Origin: Komagataeibacter sp. FNDCR2
GTDB taxonomy: Bacteria > Pseudomonadota > Alphaproteobacteria > Acetobacterales > Acetobacteraceae
Direction of reading: 5' to 3'
DNA: 64,000 bases
Assembly: GCF_021295395.1 (NCBI RefSeq)
Contig: NZ_JAIWOU010000001.1
Coordinates: 251,001 to 315,000, forward strand
Shown: positions 18,986 to 27,727 of the stretch, one piece after another
How the letters are laid out: the number at the start of each line of letters is the position of its first letter
Numbering within the stretch: the first letter of the stretch is position 1
Position numbers and translations under genes: made by a program
The notes under the pieces: generated by a model
What the model was told of the DNA's origin: nothing
Database searches by the model: none
Seen by the model: the letters and a program-made list of their open reading frames with translations, nothing else

Positions 18986-19545
18986 TGGGGAAAGCGGCGG
19001 CCATGGATCACCCCTACACCTTCGGCGCGGCAGAAGGTTATGAAATGTTCGGCAGCCTCATCGCCATGGCATGGCGTATCGGTCTGTCCCGTCCAGTTTA
19101 CCAGAATGATGGGTGCATCAGGCTTGCGTACATGCAGGCATCGGGCGGCAAGCTGGATGATATCGACACGTGAAAGGAAGTACAGCAGCTCGGAAACCAT
19201 GATCAGGTCGCATGTATGCCGGGGCAGGGGCGGAAACGCGTCGGGCAACTGTCCATGATGGAACGATACTCCCGCCAGCCCCGCACAATGATGGCGTGCG
19301 CGCATAAGTGCGGTTTCAGCCACATCCACCGCCAGCACATGGTCGCATTGCCGTGCAAGCTGGGCGGTCATGACCCCGATGGAGCACCCCAGTTCCAGTG
19401 CCTGGCTGAAATGCAGGCCCGCCAGCAGGGTCAGCGTCTGGTGGTATTTGTCCTGTTCGTAGGCGCGCGTGCGGAACCCCCATGGGTCCGGGTGCTGTTG
19501 ATACATCCTCTCGAATACAACGCGGGACCAGCTGGGGTTAGTCAT
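18925..19545 (-). CDS. SAM-dependent methyltransferase, NodS-like
   Basis: About 206 residues. The SAM-binding motif I is ALELGCSIGVMTAQLA, with the acidic residue of motif II in VLAVDVAETAL and motif IV in CDLIMVSELLYFLS. The N terminus, FERMYQQHPDPWGFRTRAYEQDKY, is the usual start of NodS-type methyltransferases, which N-methylate deacetylated amino sugars in lipo-chitooligosaccharides. The ATG overlaps the stop of the PIG-L deacetylase by 4 nt. Deacetylation of a sugar followed by N-methylation is an attractive reading of that pair (inference). Confidence 0.82.
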   Translation of the reverse strand: MTNPSWSRVVFERMYQQHPDPWGFRTRAYEQDKYHQTLTLLAGLHFSQALELGCSIGVMTAQLARQCDHVLAVDVAETALMRARHHCAGLAGVSFHHGQLPDAFPPLPRHTCDLIMVSELLYFLSRVDIIQLAARCLHVRKPDAPIILVNWTGQTDTPCHGDEAAEHFITFCRAEGVGVIHGRRFPHYRLDMLNGGSRLPGLGSAG

Positions 19546-20270
19546 GGTTCGACGAAAACCTCAAAATCCGTAATCAGCATGTCCAGCAGGGCGGCCGGCA
19601 GGCTGAAGCCGGTCGGGTCGTCGGTAATCAGGTGACCGTACTGGCTTTCATGCATCCCGATCGCACGCTGCTTTAGCGCGCGGTAGGGCGCAATATCCAG
19701 CAGCATGCCCGTAGGCAGGCGATGGTCGAGTTCCGTATCGGCGGGAAGCAGCCAGCCCCATACCGGATAGGCAAGCAGGGCTGTGCCGCAACGCCGTTGC
19801 AGGGCCACACCCATTTTCCATGTCGCTTCATGGTCACAATGGGGGTCGGCCCGCCATGGGGCGATGATGGTTGTGCATCCATGGGTCTGGAGCAGTTGCT
19901 CCAGATGGTTCACCACCTGCTCAAAAACGGGCCCTTCATGGGGGGTGGCCGCATCGGGCAGGCCCAGAAAGACCAGATGGTCGGGCGTAAGGCCCAGGCA
20001 TGCGACCGCGCGCAGGGCCTCCGCCTGGCGTTGGGCCCGCAGGCGCGGCGGCGGCCACGCGCCCGAATGGGGGTGGGAGGCCGCCCCGTCGGTCACGATC
20101 ACGACCAGCGGCGGCCGTCCCGCGGCGCAGCAGGCCGCAATCAGGCCACCACAGCCAAGGCTTTCATCATCCGCATGCGGCGCCAGAATCAGGGCCCGGC
20201 CCGGAACGATGGCCGACAGGGGCGCAGGCGGCAGGGTGCGCATTGCGGCCTGTATCACGACCGCCTTCAT
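19542..20270 (-). CDS. PIG-L family N-deacetylase
   Basis: About 242 residues, a single LmbE/PIG-L domain. The zinc site is visible as ALILAPHADDESLGCGG near residue 30 and APWRADPHCDHEAT near residue 140; these provide the His/Asp/His ligands. The family removes acetyl groups from GlcNAc-containing glycolipids or thiol cofactors. It overlaps its neighbours by 4 nt at both ends, so the three minus-strand genes are translationally coupled. The substrate is probably the glycan made with the neighbouring glycosyltransferase (inference). Confidence 0.85.
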   Translation of the reverse strand: MKAVVIQAAMRTLPPAPLSAIVPGRALILAPHADDESLGCGGLIAACCAAGRPPLVVIVTDGAASHPHSGAWPPPRLRAQRQAEALRAVACLGLTPDHLVFLGLPDAATPHEGPVFEQVVNHLEQLLQTHGCTTIIAPWRADPHCDHEATWKMGVALQRRCGTALLAYPVWGWLLPADTELDHRLPTGMLLDIAPYRALKQRAIGMHESQYGHLITDDPTGFSLPAALLDMLITDFEVFVEP

Positions 20271-21376
20271 GGCGCGGCCTCCGTCTGGGGCAGGTCACGC
20301 CGGGTGAACCATTGGGCGGCTTCGGCTAATGCCTCATCTGGCGCGGGCTGGCGCAGATAGGTGGCAAGGTCACGATTCAGGCGCTCCACGATGTTTGTCC
20401 TGACAAAGGCGGAAAGTCCCAGCCCGCGCTGAACCACTTCAATCACATCCAGCCCCGCCCGTTCCACGGCGTGCCGCGCCAGATTGACGGTGGCCGTGAT
20501 ATCACCCGCCTCGTGACGGGTTTGCCCGGAGGCGATCAGGGCGGCCCTGCGTGTCCATAACAGGGCGGTTTCCGCCGCGATCAGCGCCGTGCCGATCCGG
20601 ACCTGCTGGGCGGGGCTGTCAGCCCGCCCCCGTTCGACCAACTGGCCGCGCAGCAGGGTGGTAAGCCGTTCGATCCCGCCAAGGGCCACGGCCATGGCGC
20701 GCCATGCCCCGGCGGAGAATTCAGGCTGGCGCAGATAATCATCCGCCTGACCGATCAGCCCGTCCGCCTGCAGGACGGTGCCGTTGAAATCGTAGTTCCC
20801 GGTGCCCGCCCCACGCATGCCGGCAATCCCGTCCATGGAGGGATAGGCGGCATGGCCTGCATCCAGCGGGACCAGAAGCATCCGGGTCGTATTATCGCGC
20901 GCATGTGCCGTTACAAGCGCCCGCGTGACATGAAACGCACCGGAGGCCAGGATTTTCCTGCCCTGTAACATGATGGTGTCGCCCGACCATTCCATGCGCA
21001 GCGGTGTACCGCCCTCCGTGACCCAGACGCCAAACAGGGCCCCGTCATGCACATCTTCCGCCGCGCGGGCCAGTTGCTCGGTCGTTCCATAACGGGAGAT
21101 CAGGCGGATGGCATTGACATGCCCCTCCACAATGCGCCCAAGCGACAGGCTGGCCTGTCCCGTCAGCCGCAGGAGATGCAGTAACCCCAGGGCGCCATCG
21201 GGTTCGGTGCCAAAACCGCAGCCGCCGAGCGTCCGCGGCAGAACCGCCGATAAAACACCCAGTTGCCGCAGGCGGCTCAGGCCGGACAGGGGAAACAGGG
21301 CCTGCGCGTCATTCGCGGTGGCTTCTTCCTCCAGTTCCGCGCGGCAGGCGGCCAAGGCTGCGAAGGGAAAGGTCAT
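20267..21376 (-). CDS. Acyl-CoA dehydrogenase-like flavoprotein
   Basis: About 369 residues with the acyl-CoA dehydrogenase layout: an alpha-helical N domain (LSRLRQLGVLSAVLPRTLGGCGFG), a middle beta domain (FGVWVTEGGTPLRMEW, GRKILASGAFHVTRALVTA) and a C-terminal helical domain. The catalytic Glu is not obvious, so it may be a noncanonical member or act on a carrier-bound or non-CoA substrate. The ATG at 21376 has AAGGA upstream and begins the recognisable domain; the frame remains open to 21607 without similarity. It is first in a three-gene overlapping operon with PIG-L and NodS-like genes. Confidence 0.75.
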   Translation of the reverse strand: MTFPFAALAACRAELEEEATANDAQALFPLSGLSRLRQLGVLSAVLPRTLGGCGFGTEPDGALGLLHLLRLTGQASLSLGRIVEGHVNAIRLISRYGTTEQLARAAEDVHDGALFGVWVTEGGTPLRMEWSGDTIMLQGRKILASGAFHVTRALVTAHARDNTTRMLLVPLDAGHAAYPSMDGIAGMRGAGTGNYDFNGTVLQADGLIGQADDYLRQPEFSAGAWRAMAVALGGIERLTTLLRGQLVERGRADSPAQQVRIGTALIAAETALLWTRRAALIASGQTRHEAGDITATVNLARHAVERAGLDVIEVVQRGLGLSAFVRTNIVERLNRDLATYLRQPAPDEALAEAAQWFTRRDLPQTEAAP

Positions 21377-22013
21377 GAACCGCGCTATCCTTCCGGCTGG
21401 ATGTCTGGCCTGCCGGGAATTTCGAACGGCAGGAAGCACGGGTCTCGCCCATGCCGGGAAACAATGCGGCAGGACACATGGGGTTCCCGTAATGTGACCG
21501 GTTCTGTCAACGGTCGCGGGATTTCCCTTTGCGTTCCGGCCGGATATGCTAGCCCGTGTGCCGCAGGGTAACGTCGACTTGAGGCCGCGCGACGTCGGTT
21601 GCGGCATGGTTCTTGTGCTTGAACGCGTGAATACCCATATCCATGGTCATAATGGACCTGCCATCGCACGACTCTGAAGTTCCCCCGCGCTCCCGACCGC
21701 ATCATGCTTTCCCCCAGCCCGAAGCTGTATCTTCATCATGGAAATCAGGGTGCTGATGGGGTAGGTATATGCGGCCCGCTGAACAGGGGTACGAACCGGA
21801 GGGTATCTGCCAGATATGTAACCGCCCCAATCTGTCACTTACTGCATCGGGCCATCATTCAGCACCAGTGCAAGGCGGTTTGCATATTTTGTATTCACGT
21901 TTATTCACCTATATTTTAACTTGTTAATCAATGAACTCTGGGGACATTATATATAATGCTCAATCATCGTTTTGATGATATATAAGTATTAAAAGAAGGA
22001 TGAATGAATAACC
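21377..22013. other. Intergenic region with a nested inverted repeat
   Basis: This 637-nt gap separates diverging genes and holds no convincing coding sequence. Around 21559-21606 there are nested repeats: TGCCGCA (21559-21565) with TGCGGCA (21600-21606), and inside them ACGTCG (21571-21576) with CGACGT (21590-21595). The last 130 nt before the aldolase gene are AT-rich and probably carry its promoter. Confidence 0.45.
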
Positions 22014-22910
22014 ATGCCTGTTAATCAAATGCGTAAACACATGTCGGAAAGTGCGGGCTTTATCGCGGCCCTGGACCAGAGCGGCGGATCGACACCGGGC
22101 GCGCTCAGGCATTACGGCATTCCCGATAGTGCCTACAGCACCGATGCGCAGATGTTCGCCCTCATGCACGAAATGCGCGTAAGGGTCATTACCGCCCCCG
22201 CATTTACAGGGAAAAAGGTTATCGCGGCCATCCTGTTCGAGCAGACCATGAACGGGCTGGTAAAGGAGACGCCGGTCCCGACCTATCTATGGCAGGAGAA
22301 GGGCGTTGTCCCGTTCCTGAAGGTTGACAAGGGGCTGGAAGCCGAAGCGGGGGGCGTCCAGTTGATGAAGCCCATCCCCAATCTGGAAGCACTGCTTGGT
22401 CAGGCGATCAGCAAGGGGATTTACGGCACGAAGGCCCGCTCCGTCATCCGCCTGCCCGAGCCCGAAGGCGTGGCGGCGATCGTGAAGCAGCAGTTTGGCC
22501 TTGCGCAGCAGATTGCGGACCGGGGCCTTGTGCCCATCATGGAGCCTGAAGTCCTGATCAAAAGCCCGGACAAGGCCGGTGCGGAAGCCCTGCTGCATGA
22601 TGAACTGCGCCGTGGGCTCGATGCGCTGCCCGGCGACTATCAGGTCATGATCAAGGTCTCGATCCCGGAAAAGGCCGATCTCTACCTTGACCTGATCAAG
22701 CACCCGCGTGTGCAGCGTGTGGTGGCGCTTTCGGGTGGTTACCCGCGTGATGAAGCCTGCCAGCGCCTGTCGGCCAACCATGGCATGATCGCCAGCTTCT
22801 CGCGCGCGTTGCTGGAAGATCTGCGTTACACCATGACCGATGTGGAATTCGATGCGGCCCTCGCGAAGTCCATCGACCAGATATTCAAGGCTTCTACCCA
22901 GAAAGCCTGA
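22014..22910 (+). CDS. fda: Fructose-bisphosphate aldolase class I
   Basis: About 298 residues, matching the bacterial class I (Schiff-base) aldolase group near FBA class 1 of Staphylococcus. It cleaves fructose 1,6-bisphosphate to DHAP and glyceraldehyde 3-phosphate without metal. Motifs are FIAALDQSGGSTPGAL near the N terminus, AILFEQTM, FLKVDKGLE, VPIMEPEVLI, and MIKVSIPEK, which carries the candidate Schiff-base Lys. It shares a bidirectional terminator with the convergent sugar transporter. The pentose phosphate cluster begins 2.6 kb downstream. Confidence 0.92.
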   Translation: MPVNQMRKHMSESAGFIAALDQSGGSTPGALRHYGIPDSAYSTDAQMFALMHEMRVRVITAPAFTGKKVIAAILFEQTMNGLVKETPVPTYLWQEKGVVPFLKVDKGLEAEAGGVQLMKPIPNLEALLGQAISKGIYGTKARSVIRLPEPEGVAAIVKQQFGLAQQIADRGLVPIMEPEVLIKSPDKAGAEALLHDELRRGLDALPGDYQVMIKVSIPEKADLYLDLIKHPRVQRVVALSGGYPRDEACQRLSANHGMIASFSRALLEDLRYTMTDVEFDAALAKSIDQIFKASTQKA

Positions 22911-22957
22911 AACACGATCCATGCCCCGGCAGCACGATAGCACCGGGGCGGACAGTA

Positions 22958-22995
22958 CAGAAAACGGCTTCCAGGGTTCTGGAAGCCGTTTTCTG
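22958..22995. terminator. Bidirectional rho-independent terminator
   Basis: A perfect 17-bp inverted repeat: bases 22958-22974 pair with 22979-22995 around a GGTT loop. The stem ends in AAAA on the left and TTTT on the right, so it can stop transcription in both directions, serving the aldolase gene and the convergent sugar transporter gene. Confidence 0.85.
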
Positions 22996-23009
22996 TGTCT
23001 GCGATCCAT

Positions 23010-24491
23010 TCACGAAGAAGGATGTGTGGATACCTCGGATGCACGTGGCAGGGCGCGCGCGCCCAGATCACGCAGGGGCCAGCCCGCAAGCAGGTGGGAT
23101 TCAATATCCTCCAGCGAGACCCCCTTCGTTTCCGGCACGTAAAGCAGTGTGATCCCGATAAACAGGGCATTCATCGCGGCGAACAGCCAGAATGTATGGG
23201 CCTCCCCCAGCGTGTCGAGCACGCTGAGGAAGGTATTGCTGACAGCCCAGTTGGTGGCCCAGTTGGTAAAGGTGGAACACACAATGCCGAAGTCACGGCC
23301 ACGCAGGGGCTGGATCTCGGCGCATAATGTCCATACCAGCGGCCCCGCGCCAATGGCGAAGCCCAGGACGAACACCAGCAGTGACCCGACCATGGCAATC
23401 TGGGCCATGGTGTCATGCCCGCCATAGGCAACCAGCCCGCCTGCCAGCAGCATGCTGCCCGTCATGATGGCGCAGCTCAGCAGCAGGAGCGGCCGGCGGC
23501 CCCACCGGTCAACGGTAACGATCGCGACACATGTGGCGACAAGATTGATCAGCCCGATCAGGGCCGTGGCCCAGCCTGCGGCGGACGCGCCGAAATTGGC
23601 GGCCTGAAAGACCTTGGGCGCGTAATACATCAGTACGTTGATGCCAGTAAGCTGCTGCATGACCTGCAACACGATACCCAGCCCGACCGAGCGCCGGAAA
23701 TTGGCGTTATGACGGAAAAAGGATAGGCCCTCTGACCGGCCGCGGGTCAGTTCGGTGGCAATGTCGGATATTTCCCGGTCGGCCTGCTGGGGGGTGGGGC
23801 GCAGGTAGCGCATGACCTTGCGCGCCCGCGCGTTCTCTCCACGCATCATGAGCCAGCGCGGGCTGTCAGGCAGGAACAGGCACCCGATAAGGAATACGGT
23901 GGCGGGCACCGTCATGAGCCCCAGCATCCACCGCCAGTGCGCGCCATCCGCCAGCATGCCATCGGTTACGTAGGACAGGAAAATGCCGCCCGTCATCATT
24001 AGCTGGTAGCATGCGATCATGGAGCCGCGCTGGGCTACGGCCGAGACTTCGGAAATGTAGAGGGGCGCCGTGAAGGCGGCTATTCCCACGGCAAAACCCA
24101 AAAAAATCCGCCCGATGATGAGTATGGCAACGGAAGGGGCAAGCGCGCTGACCAATGAGCCGACCAGAAAGAGCAGGGATGAACCCAGCAGCGCGCGCCT
24201 GCGACCAAAGCGGAAGGATATCGTACCGGCAATCAGCGACCCGACGGCCGCCGCCGCCATCATGGAGGAGACGATCCATTCCTGTGTGCGGGGTGATGCG
24301 TTGAAATCATTACCGATAAAGCGCAGCGCGCCGGCGATTACCCCCGTATCCAGCCCGAACATGAGACCGGCAAGGGCCGCCAGCACACCCACGACAATGG
24401 CATGTCCCGGCGAGGGCGCGCTCATGGATGGCGCTCTGGCCTGCGGGGATACATGGGTCACGTCATGATCAACCAAGTCTTCTTCGGGCAT
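23010..24491 (-). CDS. Sugar porter family MFS transporter (sugar/H+ symporter)
   Basis: About 493 residues with 12 hydrophobic spans and the sugar porter signatures: GLMFGLDTGVIAGALRFI in span 1, RFGRRRALL, GFAVGIAAFTAPLYISEVS, LPDSPRWLMMRGE, GIVLQVMQQLTGINVLMYYAP and VPETKGVSLEDIE at the end. It closely resembles GalP/AraE/XylE-type proton symporters for hexoses or pentoses. The ATG at 24491 (MPEEDLVD) has AGAAGG upstream; the frame extends to 24551 without need. The location next to aldolase and the pentose phosphate genes fits sugar supply to that pathway. Confidence 0.9.
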   Translation of the reverse strand: MPEEDLVDHDVTHVSPQARAPSMSAPSPGHAIVVGVLAALAGLMFGLDTGVIAGALRFIGNDFNASPRTQEWIVSSMMAAAAVGSLIAGTISFRFGRRRALLGSSLLFLVGSLVSALAPSVAILIIGRIFLGFAVGIAAFTAPLYISEVSAVAQRGSMIACYQLMMTGGIFLSYVTDGMLADGAHWRWMLGLMTVPATVFLIGCLFLPDSPRWLMMRGENARARKVMRYLRPTPQQADREISDIATELTRGRSEGLSFFRHNANFRRSVGLGIVLQVMQQLTGINVLMYYAPKVFQAANFGASAAGWATALIGLINLVATCVAIVTVDRWGRRPLLLLSCAIMTGSMLLAGGLVAYGGHDTMAQIAMVGSLLVFVLGFAIGAGPLVWTLCAEIQPLRGRDFGIVCSTFTNWATNWAVSNTFLSVLDTLGEAHTFWLFAAMNALFIGITLLYVPETKGVSLEDIESHLLAGWPLRDLGARALPRASEVSTHPSS

Positions 24492-25519
24492 TGAGCGGTA
24501 CCTTCTCTTTTTATTTATTGAAATACGCCTGTCCTGCTGTACGATTTCCACATACGCCCCCGGACAGTCGGGACCGGTAGTGATGAATGGCGGGTAGTCA
24601 CGGACGCTGGTATGGATGCATCAATGCATATATTGCCCCATTCCGGACAATATATATGAAGCGGATCCCCAACATTTTTCTGTGACTGAAATATTTAATA
24701 TTTTTATATAAAATAGAAAAAAAGATTAATAATGGCGGGAAGCCACCCATCTGTCGGTCCCCGTGGCTGCCACTTTTGCGGGGCGGGCGCGAACGGACGC
24801 GTCCCGATGGTGCCCGGAATGTGTTATGTGAAAATAGCATCGCTGATATAAGTAACGGTATTGGCATAATAATAAGAGTCGGATGCCTGATTGAATTCGG
24901 TACCTAAATGTATTTTAAATGTGGATATATTATATCCAATAATCCTAAAAATATATTCGATTCCTTGCGTTGGTTATTTCATGATGGGTCCGTGACGCAC
25001 ATATTTTTGTGTACGAAGCCGGTATTCGGGTCCATTTCACAGGGCCGGAACCGTCTCTCTCCCATTGCTCCATTCGCCCCGCATGCTGCGCAAAAAGTAC
25101 GGAAAACCGTATGTTTCGTGTTGCTGACACGCCTTTTCGCATTCCCATAACAGCATATGAAAAATGTATGGCCATGCGCGGACAGAATAAATCCGTATCA
25201 AGCAGTCGTGATTGGGCGAGGGTGGTATTGGGAAAGAATCAGGACTTCAATACAGGAACTGCCGCGCCGGACATGACGGCCTGTTCATATCAAGAAACCG
25301 CAAGACTGAATCAATTGCAGCCGGATTTCTGGTTATATTGGGAAGATGTCAGCGCATCAGTTCCTGTACTGTCATGGATGGCAGCAGGGTAATGGATCTC
25401 GGCACAGGTATGTGACGTACGTGGCATGCAGGTATGACCGGATGGAAGCATCCCCCCATGCCGTTCCATGTAACGCCCGTAGCGAACAGGGCTGGCCGTG
25501 ACAATGGAGGACGGTTTTT
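24492..25519. other. 1-kb AT-rich intergenic region upstream of transketolase
   Basis: The stretch between the diverging sugar porter and transketolase genes is unusually long for this window and clearly AT-rich at 24640-24760 and 24840-25010. A plus-strand frame at 25009-25392 is open for 127 codons, but its composition is not protein-like and I do not recognise it. The region must carry the transketolase promoter. I see no tRNA, transposon end or CRISPR repeat. Confidence 0.45.
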
Positions 25520-27640
25520 ATGCGTTCATTATTTCCTTGTCCCGCATGGGCACCCGATGGTGCCGGAAATGCACGGGCGGATATTGATACCCTCTGCATC
25601 AATACAATCCGTACACTGGCCATGGATGCGGTACAGAAAGCCAATTCCGGCCACCCGGGCACCCCGATGGCGCTGGCCCCACCAGCCTACGCATTATGGC
25701 GCGAGGTCCTGAATTACGATCCGGCCAACCCCCTATGGCCCAACCGGGACAGGTTTGTGCTGTCCATCGGCCACGCCTCCATGCTGCTTTATTCGCTGAT
25801 CTATCTCGCCGGTATTCGCGACGTGAAGGATGGGCGCGTGATGGCGGACACGCCGTCTCTCACCCTGGCTGACCTAAAGCAGTTCCGCCAGCTCAATTCC
25901 CGCACCCCCGGCCACCCGGAATATGGGCATACCAGCGGCGTGGAGACCACCACCGGTCCGCTGGGGCAGGGATGTGGCAATTCGGTTGGCATGGGCATTG
26001 CCCAGAAATGGCTGGCCGCGCATTTCAACCGGCCCGGCTTTGAGTTGTTCGATTATCATATCTACACATTCTGCGGCGATGGCGACAACATGGAGGGGGT
26101 ATCAAGCGAAGCCGCCTCCATCGCGGGGCACCTGAAGCTCGGCAACCTGACATGGATTTACGACAGCAACCACATTTCCATCGAGGGCAATACCCGCATC
26201 GCCTTTACCGAGAGCGTGCACAAACGTTTCGAGGCCTATGGCTGGCATGTCCTTGAACTCAAGGATGCCAACGACACCGGGGATTTCCGCCGCCTGCTGG
26301 CCGAGGCGAAGGCCGAGACATCCCGCCCGACGCTGATCATCGTGCATTCCATCATCGGGTGGGGTTCACCGCACAAGGCGGGCACGGCAGCGGCCCATGG
26401 CGCCCCGCTGGGGGTGGAGGAAATCCGCGAGACCAAGAAATTCTACGGCTGGCCGGAAGACAAGAGCTTCTATGTGCCGGACGGCGTGCCCGAACATTTC
26501 CAAAAAGGCATCGCCACGCGCGGGGCCGCCGCCAGCAAGGCATGGTACGAACTGCTGGCGCGCTACCGCAAGGCGCATCCGGACCTGGCCGCCGAACTTG
26601 ACCTTGTTCTGTCCGGAAAGCTGCCCGAAGGCTGGAACAGCCAGATCAGCGATTTTCCCGCCGACCCGAAGGGCCTTGCCTCACGCGCCAGTTCCGCCAC
26701 GGTGCTCAATCAGGTCGCGGCCCGCTATCCATGGATGATTGGCGGATCGGCCGACCTGTCACCCTCCACCAAGACGCACCTGACATTCGATGGCGCGGGT
26801 GATTTCCAGCCCCCGCAATGGGGCGGCACCTATGGCGGGCGCAACCTGCATTTCGGTGTGCGCGAACATGCCATGGGTTCGATCTGCAACGGGCTGGCGC
26901 TGTCCTACCTGCGGCCCTACTGCTCGGGCTTCTTCATCTTCTCCGATTACATGAAGCCGCCCATCCGCCTTGCCGCGCTGATGAAGCTGCCGGTGCTGTA
27001 TATCTTCACCCATGATTCCATCGGGGTGGGGGAAGACGGCCCGACCCACCAGCCCATCGAGCAGCTTGCCCAGCTCCGCGCCACGCCGGGGGTCACGCTC
27101 ATCCGCCCGGCGGACGCCAATGAGGTGGCGGAGGCCTGGCGCACCCTTGTCACGCTGGTTGACCGCCCCACCGTGCTGGTGCTGACGCGCCAGAACCTGC
27201 CCACCCTGTGCCGCAGAACCTATGCGCCCGCGACGGGTCTGGCGAAGGGGGCCTACGTGCTGGCCGATAACAGCAGCGGCACGCCCGATGTCATTCTCAT
27301 GGCCACGGGCAGCGAGGTCGGGCTGATCGTCAAGGCGTTCGAACAGCTCGGGGCGGAAGGGGTAAAAGCCCGTATCGTCTCCATGCCCTCATGGGATCTG
27401 TTCGAGGCCCAGCCCCAGTCCTACCGCGATAGCGTGCTGCCGCCGGATGTGAGTGCGCGCGTGGCGGTGGAACAGGGCGCGCGCCTTGGGTGGGAACGCT
27501 ATGTCGGCCTGCGCGGCGCGACCATCGTGATGCACACATTCGGCGCCTCGGCCCCGGCGGGTGAGTTGGAGGTCAAGTTCGGCTTCACGGTGGAAGCCGT
27601 ACTGGCCGAAGCCCGCAGGCAACTCGCCGCCGCGCGCTGA
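25520..27640 (+). CDS. tkt: Transketolase
   Basis: About 706 residues, slightly longer than usual at the N terminus. It moves two-carbon units between sugar phosphates using thiamine diphosphate. Family motifs in order are MDAVQKANSGHPGTPMALAP, DRFVLSIGHASMLLYSL, HTSGVETTTGPLGQG, FCGDGDNMEGVSSEAAS (ThDP-binding GDG...N), and FGVREHAMGSICNGLAL with HDSIGVGEDGPTHQPIEQL in the pyrimidine domain. GGAGG lies about 8 nt before the ATG. It is the first gene of the pentose phosphate cluster and precedes tal-pgi by 87 nt. Confidence 0.95.
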   Translation: MRSLFPCPAWAPDGAGNARADIDTLCINTIRTLAMDAVQKANSGHPGTPMALAPPAYALWREVLNYDPANPLWPNRDRFVLSIGHASMLLYSLIYLAGIRDVKDGRVMADTPSLTLADLKQFRQLNSRTPGHPEYGHTSGVETTTGPLGQGCGNSVGMGIAQKWLAAHFNRPGFELFDYHIYTFCGDGDNMEGVSSEAASIAGHLKLGNLTWIYDSNHISIEGNTRIAFTESVHKRFEAYGWHVLELKDANDTGDFRRLLAEAKAETSRPTLIIVHSIIGWGSPHKAGTAAAHGAPLGVEEIRETKKFYGWPEDKSFYVPDGVPEHFQKGIATRGAAASKAWYELLARYRKAHPDLAAELDLVLSGKLPEGWNSQISDFPADPKGLASRASSATVLNQVAARYPWMIGGSADLSPSTKTHLTFDGAGDFQPPQWGGTYGGRNLHFGVREHAMGSICNGLALSYLRPYCSGFFIFSDYMKPPIRLAALMKLPVLYIFTHDSIGVGEDGPTHQPIEQLAQLRATPGVTLIRPADANEVAEAWRTLVTLVDRPTVLVLTRQNLPTLCRRTYAPATGLAKGAYVLADNSSGTPDVILMATGSEVGLIVKAFEQLGAEGVKARIVSMPSWDLFEAQPQSYRDSVLPPDVSARVAVEQGARLGWERYVGLRGATIVMHTFGASAPAGELEVKFGFTVEAVLAEARRQLAAAR

Positions 27641-27727
27641 ACAGGGCGCATAACCGCAATAAGACCGGGCCGCCATCGCGCACTTCCTGCGTGACGGCGC
27701 GCCGTGGGAATACAGAGGAAACATATC

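Noticed and set aside
21377-21607. N-terminal extension of the acyl-CoA dehydrogenase-like protein by 77 residues
   Set aside because: Composition is not protein-like and a ribosome site precedes the ATG at 21376.
25009-25392. 127-codon frame in the gap upstream of transketolase
   Set aside because: Weak start context and composition unlike the neighbouring proteins; not recognised.
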